From: CAZILN01 sp964540005
Lineage (GTDB): Bacteria > Bacteroidota > Bacteroidia > Bacteroidales > SM23-62
Reading direction: 5' to 3'
Length of the DNA stretch: 17,118 nucleotides
Assembly: GCA_964540005.1 (NCBI GenBank)
Contig: CAZILN010000132.1
Coordinates: 1-17,118, forward strand
Part shown: one piece after another, positions 6,301 to 14,500 of the stretch
Position numbering within the stretch: the first letter of the stretch is position 1
How the letters are laid out: every line of letters begins with the position of its first letter
Made by a program: the position numbers and the translations under genes
Notes under the pieces: model-generated
The model's input: the letters and a program-made list of their open reading frames with translations, nothing else
Databases searched by the model: none
Told to the model about the DNA's origin: nothing

Positions 6301-8157
6301 AACAGCAGTACCGACAATTTTACCGAAAGCTGCAAAGAGCTCAAGGTGGGGACCCTGCCTTGTAACCTGAAGGCTGCCTACAGTTATTTTGTTGATCCTG
6401 CAGCTAAAAAGGTGAGCTTTACCAATAAATCATCCGGGACAGTTCATTCATATAACTGGAATTTTGGAAACGGGAAATCCAGTTCTTCAGCCAATCCTGC
6501 TCATCAATACAACGACCCGGGATATTACCTGGTCAGTCTCTCAATTCGTGATACCGTGGCCGGTTGTAATGATTTCCATGCCGAACTGATACAGGTAGGA
6601 CAGGCCGAATGTAAGTCCCTGTTCAGGTATTCTGTTGACCCTGCAACTCTTACTGTCTCACTGGTTGACCTGTCATTAGGGAATATCCAGGATTATTTCT
6701 GGACATTCGACGACGGGTCCACCTCTACACAGAGTGATCCGGTACATCAATACACCGAAGCAGGATTATATGAGATCTCCCTTACCATAACCGATACCAC
6801 GGGCACCTGTATGGACTATTATTCCAGCCAGGTACAGGTTGGTTATGTTGACTGCAGTGCTGATTTCACTGTATTCATAGACTCATCAGCGAATACAGCC
6901 TATTTCAGCAGCCAGTCGCTGGGACGCCTGATCAACTACTACTGGATATTTGGTGATGGTAAAATGTCTACCGATAAGGATCCGGTTCATAAGTTTTCTG
7001 TTCCGGGATATCATAAGGTCAGCCTGAACACATACAATGAACTCTCCGGTTGTATGGATTACAATGAAAAGATCATACTTATCGGAAGCCAGGGTATTGA
7101 CTGCGAGGCTGATTTCATCTACCGTACAGATGAATCCACTCATACGGTCACATTCGCTGACAAGTCCCTGGGTGAGGGACTTAGCTGGTTCTGGAATTTC
7201 GGTGATAATGAATCCCCAAGCCCCACATCCACACTCCAGGATCCCCAGCATCAGTTTTTAGATGGAGGCATATTTAATGTATGCCTGACTGTCTATTCCT
7301 CATCCGGGATCCAGAATACTTCGTGCAAACAGGTGTTTGCCGGGGCTCCGGCAGCAGGCAACTGCATGGCACAGTTCATTTATACTGTGGATGATGCAGA
7401 TCACAGGGTGAACTTTAAGGATAAATCCTTTGGTGAACCGGATAGCTGGCAATGGGAATTCGGCGATGAAGATTCATCAGACCTCCAGGATCCGGTTCAT
7501 ATTTACAACCAAGCAGGATACTACACCAGCCACCTGAGGATTGAGAACCAGTCAGCAGGATGCTTCAGTAATGCATTTGCCATGGTAAGCGTGGCCAGTG
7601 AAGGAGGATTGATTGCAGGATTCGGATATACCTATGACAGTATTATCTCTACCAAAGCGGAAAGTTACCCGGTTGATTATGTAGGTGTTTCCCTTGGCGA
7701 TGCCAGTAAATACAAGTGGAGCTTTGGTGACGGCCGGTACGATTCCACCACTACAACACCAACACACGTTTATTCCAATCCGGGGATATATGAAGTATGC
7801 CTGACCATATACGACGAAGTGGCAAAAACTGAAAACACTAGCTGTAGTTTTGTTACAGTTCCACAATCAACCTCCATCGAAGAACTATTCACAGATCCTG
7901 AATTCGATCTGCAATGTTATCCAAACCCGGCTGATGATACTTATTACGTGTTGTTTGACCTTCCTGCAGAGGCATATACTGAAGTTACACTATACACAAT
8001 GACCGGCAAGAAAATGCGATCAGAGATCAACAGGAAACTTGTAACCGGGAAACATATTTTTGAGATGGAGGCTTCTGACCTTCCCAACGGCTTATACATA
8101 ATTAGATTAAATACAAATTCACATACCGCAACACAAATATTGAATATCCAGCACTGA
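3331..8157 (+). CDS. Giant T9SS-secreted adhesin-like protein with cadherin-like, SprB and PKD repeats
   Basis: Complete, 1608 residues. The ATG at 3331 directly opens a signal peptide (MKKITLSVLV..., likely cut after about residue 21, VYTQ). No Shine-Dalgarno is seen; the upstream bases are A/T-rich, as usual in Bacteroidota. Domains: TGNGLDHMN domain (residues 22-138, also in gene 1); PKD/REJ-like domain (141-235, PVADAG start); five cadherin-like repeats of 91 residues (238-692) with calcium-type DADND/DPDND motifs; one SprB repeat (about 690-762, NGSIDLTVTGG and YTVTVTD); nine PKD-like domains of about 80 residues (767-1512, with W-FGDG-like cores); and a T9SS type A sorting domain (about 1520-1608, CYPNPADD to the C-terminus). 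SprB repeats are known from the Flavobacterium gliding adhesin. Inference: a long, calcium-stiffened surface adhesin secreted by T9SS. It lies 106 bases after gene 1 and may be co-transcribed. No enzymatic motif is visible. Confidence 0.96.
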   Translation: MKKITLSVLVTLFSAGIVYTQDHFVPVWTGNGLDHMNFYITSATIDGIPLQTGDEIAVFDSIWCVGQVRLTDTISGFVEIRASKNDDTEGVNGYTEGNAYSFSIWDSSAAVDYSDVEPSYAAGTGFFELSGTASLSLGQVNNQQPVADAGTDQDITEGDLVSLDGTASSDPDTDPLSYSWTGPAGITLSDNASDSPTFTAPEVTADTTFMFTLIVNDGTIDSNADTVLVIVRQQNKIPVITGQSTLSTSEETSITLLLGDFTITDADNDPADMTLIVLDGTAYSRTGNTVTPDAEYSGTLTVPVRVSDGVDTSLTFNTSISVSAVNDPPVITGQNTVSSSEDTPFIIEIAHLIISDPDNDTSELSLSIHDSTNYSVSGNTVTPDPDFYGALLIPVTVSDTGITSNIFLLTATITADSDAPVITGQSTLSTSEETSITLLLGDFTITDADNDTADMTLMVLDGADYSRTGNTVSPDADYSGTLTVLVRVTDGADTSLTFNASVSVIAVNDAPVITGQNPILMTEDDAFDILITDLIIDDPDNDSSDFIILISDSSNYTFSVTTVTPDQDFTGTLYIPLMVSDGSLTSNSFVIAVTINPVNDAPEITGQLAIYGIVDSSFIIHINQLIITDPDNAAGDFTVTITDSTNYTVSDSTVTPGASFTGTLYIPVTVSDGVLTSNKYVLTVTVSPKLLVQYIKKDVTMAGGHNGSIDLTVTGGSPTYQYDWNTGAFSQDIYFLYPGIYTVTVTDAGIQTVILSIKITEPQQQTCDISVEISYEVDSITQEVSFSPSTTEYELFWSFGDGNVSNLTSPGYMYSYPGRYQVCLSAFDTSSDCSYETCVTVEVGSPECIADFNFYVDENDSMLLHFSDNSFGAVSSWYWNLADGNISTDQDVDHSFTQAGTYQVCLYTLDNATGCLSEVSKEITIGAIEIVADFSYYINPITLKTTFTNNSSGIITDYYWTYGDGNVYNGKDSSHVYEDPGIYNVCLSVKNSSTDNFTESCKELKVGTLPCNLKAAYSYFVDPAAKKVSFTNKSSGTVHSYNWNFGNGKSSSSANPAHQYNDPGYYLVSLSIRDTVAGCNDFHAELIQVGQAECKSLFRYSVDPATLTVSLVDLSLGNIQDYFWTFDDGSTSTQSDPVHQYTEAGLYEISLTITDTTGTCMDYYSSQVQVGYVDCSADFTVFIDSSANTAYFSSQSLGRLINYYWIFGDGKMSTDKDPVHKFSVPGYHKVSLNTYNELSGCMDYNEKIILIGSQGIDCEADFIYRTDESTHTVTFADKSLGEGLSWFWNFGDNESPSPTSTLQDPQHQFLDGGIFNVCLTVYSSSGIQNTSCKQVFAGAPAAGNCMAQFIYTVDDADHRVNFKDKSFGEPDSWQWEFGDEDSSDLQDPVHIYNQAGYYTSHLRIENQSAGCFSNAFAMVSVASEGGLIAGFGYTYDSIISTKAESYPVDYVGVSLGDASKYKWSFGDGRYDSTTTTPTHVYSNPGIYEVCLTIYDEVAKTENTSCSFVTVPQSTSIEELFTDPEFDLQCYPNPADDTYYVLFDLPAEAYTEVTLYTMTGKKMRSEINRKLVTGKHIFEMEASDLPNGLYIIRLNTNSHTATQILNIQH
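3394..3744 (+). other. TGNGLDHMN domain, copy in gene 2
   Basis: It follows the signal peptide immediately: WTGNGLDHMN, TIDG, GDEIAVFD, WCVGQVR, then VEIRAS and YSFSIWD. Similarity to the gene 1 copy is clear at protein level and short DNA identities remain, such as the 14 bases at 2577-2590 and 3418-3431. The second cysteine of the gene 1 copy (GFCAD) is missing here (GYTEG). Confidence 0.8.
4057..4127 (+). repeat. 71-bp perfect direct repeat, copy 1
   Basis: This stretch in cadherin-like repeat 1 is identical to 4603-4673 in repeat 3, by base-by-base comparison, with mismatches just outside at 4056 and 4128. The copies are 546 bases apart, exactly two repeat periods (182 residues), so recombination between them would keep the frame. 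Confidence 0.93.
4603..4673 (+). repeat. 71-bp perfect direct repeat, copy 2
   Basis: This is the second copy of the direct repeat at 4057-4127, in cadherin-like repeat 3. Similarity continues downstream with scattered, mostly third-position differences, suggesting duplication of a two-repeat block or later gene conversion. Confidence 0.93.
5398..5616 (+). other. SprB repeat domain inside gene 2
   Basis: The residues around 690-762 read NGSIDLTVTGGSPTYQYDW, then a YTVTVTDAG-type strand, which fits the SprB repeat family named after the gliding-motility adhesin of Flavobacterium johnsoniae. It sits between the cadherin-like stalk and the PKD array. One copy is seen; in many family members several occur. 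Its presence points to surface display but does not prove gliding. Confidence 0.75.
5629..7866 (+). repeat. Nine tandem PKD-like domains (gene 2)
   Basis: Domains begin near 5629, 5872, 6115, 6361, 6610, 6853, 7102, 7363 and 7612, about 80 residues apart. Each shows an opening strand ((C)xADFxY-like), a Trp-containing FGDG or variant core (WSFGDGN, WTYGDGN, WNFGNGK, WTFDDGS, WIFGDGK, WNFGDNE, WEFGDED), an H.Y/H.F string and a closing PG.Y.V.L strand. Domain 2 has NLADG in place of FGDG. PKD domains are known Ig-like spacers in secreted proteins. Cysteines occupy four recurrent positions, two of which tend to occur together (see findings). Confidence 0.9.
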
Positions 8158-8158
8158 G

Positions 8159-8173
8159 CTGATCATACATCAG
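8159..8173 (+). terminator. Small hairpin just after the gene 2 stop
   Basis: CTGAT (8159-8163) pairs with ATCAG (8169-8173) around a 5-base loop, one base after the TGA stop. The stem is short and the following bases are purine-rich, with no T tract, so termination here is doubtful. A second 5-bp stem, CGGAC with GTCCG (8249-8253 and 8261-8265), lies further on. Confidence 0.25.
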
Positions 8174-8289
8174 GGAAGGGAGACCGTTCATAACAATATC
8201 CAAGGACAGGCATATTTGCCAGAATTAAGGGCTTGTACAAAAGACAAACGGACTCCTGGTGTCCGGATTAAATACACCGCAGTAAAAAT

Positions 8290-8322
8290 ATTGCCTTTAA
8301 TAAAGAAAATTTAGTATCTTTT
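8290..8322 (+). promoter_or_regulatory. Weak Bacteroidota-type promoter candidate for gene 3
   Basis: ATTG (8290-8293) lies 21 bases before TATCTTTT (8315-8322), one mismatch each from the Bacteroidota consensus TTTG and TAnnTTTG. If real, transcription would start near 8330 and leave a leader of roughly 235 bases that carries the TCTCA cluster. The match is imperfect and the region is A/T-rich. Confidence 0.3.
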
Positions 8323-8404
8323 CTGTGAATAATATTTGAAGGCATTTGAATCATGTGATTCCTCAGTGTGCAGGGTATCTTATTGTTATCAGTATTGTGT
8401 ATTT

Positions 8405-8473
8405 CAGCGATCAGCGATCTCAACAGTTCTCAGACCGGATCATTCTCAGTATCTCAAGCATTCTCACTTCTCA
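8405..8473 (+). promoter_or_regulatory. Leader repeat cluster: CAGCGAT x2 and TCTCA x6
   Basis: A perfect tandem CAGCGAT pair (8405-8411, 8412-8418) runs into six TCTCA pentamers starting at 8418, 8428, 8444, 8452, 8462 and 8469. Four of these are TTCTCA. They lie about 95-150 bases before the gene 3 start. A binding site for a regulator or an RNA-binding protein is a guess; the repetition itself is plainly visible. Confidence 0.5.
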
Positions 8474-8565
8474 AACAAGCAGGTCCGGTATCACGATTAG
8501 CGGTTTTCTATTTTTCAGGTTTTGCTCAAACAGACTAATACAGAAAAAACATAAAATCAACTGAA

Positions 8566-11500
8566 ATGAAAAACAGAGTTTTGTTCCTGTCTTTATTATT
8601 GCTTGCATTTTTTATTCAAGCCGTAAAATCACAGTCAACAACAGTTAAATTCTACCTGGATATGAACGGCCAGATCGATATGAGCAATTTTATCGTTGGT
8701 ATTGATACAGTTGATGTGGCAGCAAATTTCAATGCTTGGGGCATTGCGGCTGACACCCTGATACCTGAAGGGAACGGAATTTATTCTGTAACCTATATTG
8801 ATGCATTCAGCATAGGAGAGAAACTGGAGTATAAATTCCGCATCAACAGCAGTGAAAGCACAGCAGAATTCCAGGGAGGACAGGCCACCCGTACATGGAT
8901 AGTCCAGTCAAATAACGACACCATCCACCATTTCTATGATGATTATATAGTAAATGCCGGATTAACAGCATACTTCCCTTTTAGCGGGAATGCCAATGAT
9001 GAAAGCGGCAATGGCAACAACGGGACTGTTAATGGTGGTATTGTCCTGGATTCGGACAGGTTCATGAGATCGGATTCAAGTTATTTTTTCGACGGCACAG
9101 ATGATTACATAGATTACGGATCGGGACTCGGCCTGATTAATAATGATAACAACTTCACCATTTCAGCCTGGATTTACCCCAACTTGCTGAGTCCCGGACA
9201 GAACACCATATTAAGCGAAAGAGACGCCGGGAATAATTACGAGCTGTCGATCTTTGATGAAGCTTTGAAGTTCAGTTTCTGGTCGGGATCGCTTGAAACT
9301 TCAATCACGGGACCAGCTGGAAGGTTCAACCGCCATGAATGGTTCCATGTTGTCATAACCAGTGGTGGCGGAGCCCTACAGATGTGGGTAGATGGACAGA
9401 TGGATAAGGAAAAAGGAGTCTCGGGGAACATAGATAATAATCCATCATCAAACCTGTTGATAGGAAGCACGGATGGGTTTTCCTTTATGTTCATGGGCCG
9501 GATCGATGATATACGATTTTACGACAGGCCCCTTTCTGAAGAAGAAGTCCAGACCCTTTACGGGATGAGGAATTACAGTAAAAAGGGCAGGGTCCTTATT
9601 ACTGATAGTGACCTTTATGGAAATACTACCTGGACCAGTGACAATATATATGTGCTGGATGGGATGGTATATCTGGAGAGCGGAACCCTTAGTATAGAAC
9701 CAGGTACAGTTATCAAGGCCAAACAAACCCCGAGTACCGGGGATATGACCAGTGCCCTGATCATCACAAGGAATGCCAGGATTGAGGCCAAAGGAAATGC
9801 CAATAATCCTATCATTTTCACTTCTGAGAATGATGACCCCAATGATCCCTGGGATATGAGCCATACCAGTTTTTCACAATGGGGCGGGTTATATGTATTG
9901 GGTTCTGCAACCCTGGCATACTCTGAAGATTCATTGCTTATGCCTGGTTTTTCTGATGACCGGGCTTACTTTGGAGGTTATGATGATAGCCATGATGCAG
10001 GAACCCTGAGCTATGTCTCCATCCGTTTCGGAGGGGCTGATATAGCCACGGATAGTCACGCTAAGGGGCTCGCCCTTGCAGGAATAGGTTCCGGGACCTC
10101 CATCGACCACGTCGAAGTTTTTGCCACGGGAGATGATGGTTTTGGAATTTTCGGCGGGACAGTCGATCTGAAGTACCTGGTGTCTGCATTCAATACGGAC
10201 GACAGTTACGATTATGATTTGGGGTGGAGGGGATCCGGACAGTTCTGGTTCGGGATCCAGTCCCCGGATGACGCAGATCTCGCGCTTGAAGGGGATGGTG
10301 CATACCCGGCCAGTGAATTACCATTTTCTGATCCGGACATTGCGAATGTCACCCTGATAGGATCAGGAATTAGTTCACCAACTAACAATTTACTGGCAGT
10401 GAAATTAAGATCTGCTACCGGAGGTAAAATAATTAACAGTATTATCACTGATTTTCCCCAGTATGGAATTGAGGTGGAGGATGAACCGGCTGGAACTGTC
10501 GATGCCCGTCAGAGAATGGAAGACGGAGATCTCAGCTTGTCAGGCAACATCTGGTATAATTTCGGTAACAGCGATGCTTTTTCTTCTGGTTCAATCATCC
10601 GTCCCAGCGATAATGCCGAAGACTTCGATGCAACCTTCCTGGTGAATCATCTGAACGGCAACGGAAACTCTCTCGAAAACCCTCTGATCAACGGCATCAG
10701 CCGCACCCAGTCCCTTTCCCTTGATCCCAGGGTGAATCCTGTCAGCCCTGCATTTTCAAACCTCAGCACCTACCCTGCCGATCCTTTCTTTGATGTGGTG
10801 GGATTCAAGGGTGCTTTTGACAATACAAATAACTGGATCTCTCAGTGGACAGCCCTCAGCAAGATGGAATACCTGGGACCCATAAATAATGACCTGACTG
10901 TCATAGCCATTCACCCGCCAGGCACAGGCAACCAGTGCGCACTTACCTCAAGCGAAACGGTGACTTTTGAAATACATAACCTGGGACAGGCTGCACAGAG
11001 CGTGTATGATCTTTCCTATTCCGTTGACGGTGGTTCCAACTGGAATCCTGTAACTGTAAATACCCTCATTGAGCCTGACAGCTACCTCCTTTTTGATGTG
11101 AATGGCATCGACCTCTCAGCCTACGGCATATATGAGATCATGGCTGCCACCATCCTGCCCGGCGATGAGAATCCGGGCAACGATACCCTTAAAAGCGTGA
11201 TCGTCAACAACAAACCGGTCATTTCATCTTTCCCTTATAACCAGGATTTTGAAGGAGGGGACGGTTACTGGACCATTGAAGGCCAGAACCCATCCTGGGA
11301 GCTGGGAACACCAGCCGGTGATGTGATAATAGGAGCAGCATCAGGCACCAATGCCTGGATGACCGGTCTGAATACACACTATAACAATAATGAGCAGTCC
11401 TGGGTGGAAAGCCCATGCTTCGACTTCAGCGGGCTCACCGCACCTGTGATAGAATTCAAGATCTGGTATTATATGAATGATTACGCTGGCGCAACAATTC

Positions 11501-14500
11501 AATACTCCTTGGATGGAGGGGACACATGGTCCCCGATTGGGAACAATGATGATTACCTGAACTGGTATAACCGTAAAAATTCTGTCCTGGATTTCACAGG
11601 TGACCAGAAAGGCTGGTTGGGATCTGGAGAGGATTGGATAACGGCACGCCATACACTCGACGGACTGGGAGGTGAACCAAACGTAAGGTTCAGGGTAGCA
11701 ATGGGTTCTTACATATTTGGAGAAACACAGGATGGTTTCGCCTTCGATGATATAAGTATCTTTGAAATGCCATCACAGGATGCCGGCGTAACAGCAATAA
11801 CTAGTCCCTATACAGCTTGCAGTCTGTCCGGAACAGAATCCATTGTTATTAAAGTGTCCAATTATGGCAGGGATACCATATTTGATTTCTGGCTCTATTA
11901 TCAGGTGGATGAAGATGCGCCTGTCGGCACACAATTTTCATTGGATACCATTCCTGTCGGGGAGACATTATCTAAAACACAAGGACATTCGTATAACTGG
12001 TCAACATACACAAGTTTCACCCTGAAAGCATGGGTTGATGTAGCAGGAGATCCGCACCAGGATAACGATACGCTCACCGAAACGGTAATCAATAAGCCTT
12101 TTGTCACAGTCGACGATATCACACCATATTTTGAGGACTTTGAATCCGGAGACACAACCTGGTCAACCCCGAATCACTCTGAATCTGATAATTTCAGCTG
12201 GGAAATGGGAGAACCAGCAGGTACTGTGATCAATGATCCCGGCAACACAGCCTGGGTAACCAATCCCAACGGTGACCACAGGTCCTGGGAAACAGGATTT
12301 ATAGAGAGCCCGTGTTTTAGTTTTTATTACCTATCAGATCCAATAATAGAGTTCAAGATCTGGAGAGACCTTGAAAACTTTTCAGGGGCATGCAGGCTGG
12401 AAGCCTCAACGGGAGGTTCCTGGGCGGTAATCGGTGACCTGGGTGACCATCACAACTGGTATAATGAAGGATACGAGGGGTATATGGGTTTTGCTCTCAA
12501 TGATCTAGGCTGGTCAAACATTTCGGATGATGGATGGATCACCGTTAGGCATGCTCTAACCAGTATGGGAGGTCAGTCATACGTTAAACTCAGGATAATT
12601 TTCTATTCCCAGGATAACTTTGAGTTTGCAGAAGGAATTGCCATAGACGATATTCAGATCTATCAGAGACCGGATATCGATATGCGCCTGTATGAGTGGG
12701 TATCACCCCGGAGCGGGTATGACCTGGCCCCTGATGAAACGGTAACCATCAGCCTTATCAATGAGGGCGCTTATCCACCCAGCGCCGCCTATTTGTCTTA
12801 TTCCATTGACGGCGGAGCCAGCTGGAAACATGACACACTTGAGGAACCGCCCTGGTCGGCAGGAGATACTGTCTTTTATACCTTTTCAAATCCCGGAGAC
12901 GAAGCAGATCTCTCGGCATACCAGGCTTATTCATGTATTGCCAAAGTGGAGGCACCGGCAGAAGCCTTCCCTGATGACGACAGCATCACCCTGAACATTA
13001 CCAATTCTCCCATAATCAGCAGTTACCCCTACAAGCAGGACTTTGAAGGAACCCACTACTGGCTGCCAGGCGGCAAGGATCCTTCCTGGGAACTGGGAAC
13101 TCCTGCAGCACCGGTTATTGACCATGCCTGGTCAGAAACAAATGCCTGGGTAACCAACCTGACAGGTCCTTATAATGTTGAAGAACAGTCCTGGGTGGAA
13201 GGGCCATTCTTCGATTTCAGCCTTTTAAACCACCCGGTAATAAAACTCTGGAAATGGGATGAAACCTGGATGAACAGCGCGGCAACTTTCCAGTACAGCG
13301 TGGATTCCGGCATGACCTGGCAGCAGGTTGGTGACATTGGAACAGGTGATAACTGGTTTAATTTCAATTTAAACATTCTTTCATTCCTGGATAATAATGT
13401 TGGCTGGATTGGAAATGATGGCGAATGGCTCATGGCAGAACACGACCTTGAATTCCTGGCAGGGGAACCGGACGTAAAGTTCAGGTTCGCTTTTGGAGGC
13501 TGTACCAATAACGATTCGGAAGGATTCGGCTTCGATGACATCATAATCTATGACGCCGCCTATGACGGGGCCATAATTGAGCTCTTACATCCTGTTTCGG
13601 GTTGCGGGCTGGCTTTTGATGAAAAATTGCAGGTTGTTGTTCAGAACCAGGGGACTTTTTCATGGCCGGAATATTACCTTGCCTACCAGGTAGACGGGGG
13701 ACCGGTTAAAAGAGATACAGTATTGGCTCCCCTTGATCCCGGACAAACCTTTCCTTTCTGGTTCACTGATAATGAAGATACCGAAGACCTTTCTGCTATA
13801 GGAACCTATAACATTAAGATCTGGACGGAAATGCCCCAGGAAGGATGGCCTGAGAATGACACCCTGTTCGTGGTACTGGAAAATAAGCCTTCCATCAACA
13901 CGTTCCCGTATTACCAGGGATTTGAAGGCACACATTACTGGACGGCCGGGGGACAGAATTCCTCCTGGCAGCTGGGGTCGCCTAACGGAGCTGTTATCGA
14001 CCACAGGGCCAGCGGACTGAATGCATGGACAACCAACCTGATTGGTTCGTATAACCAGGACGAGCAATCCTTTGTCGAAAGTCCATGCTTCGATTTCAGC
14101 GGACTTTCCGCACCGGCCATACAGATAAAGATATGGAACCATACCAATAACGAGGCCGGGGCAGCCCTTCAGTACTCCACTGATGCCGGAGCCACCTGGG
14201 CAAATGTGGAAGGGGGAGGCGAGCAGATGAACTGGTATAATGCTTATCTGCCTGCCCTGGAATCAATGAGCGGAGGATCTTGCTGGTGGGGTTTATTTAA
14301 TGATTACTGGACGGTGGTAAAAAATCTGGATTTCCTGGCCGGATCCCCGGATGTGAGGTTCAGGATAGTCTTTGCTTCTGACGTGAATGCCAATAATATA
14401 TATGACGGATTTGCCTTCGATGATATATTGATCTATGAGAGACCCCCTGCCGATGCCTTTCTCTCCCACATCAATGGTCCGGTTACCCGGTGCGGTATAG

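Larger units (their letters stand above)
8158..8565 (+). other. 408-base intergenic region between genes 2 and 3
   Basis: No convincing gene is seen. It contains two short hairpins (8159-8173 and 8249-8265), a weak promoter candidate (8290-8322), a 6+6 inverted repeat GAATCA-TG-TGATTC (8348-8361), a tandem CAGCGAT pair (8405-8418) and a cluster of TCTCA pentamers (8418-8473). The last 25 bases before gene 3 are A-rich without Shine-Dalgarno. Confidence 0.7.

Noticed and set aside
6886..7251. Antisense ORF in the PKD array, and similar antisense ORFs across genes 2 and 3
   Set aside because: They overlap strongly supported sense domains entirely, have no recognisable domain and are expected by chance in long genes of this composition.
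8346..8564. Small + strand ORF of 72 codons with a TTG start before gene 3
   Set aside because: No Met start, no recognisable domain, odd composition driven by the TCTCA repeats, and it lies in the likely leader of gene 3.
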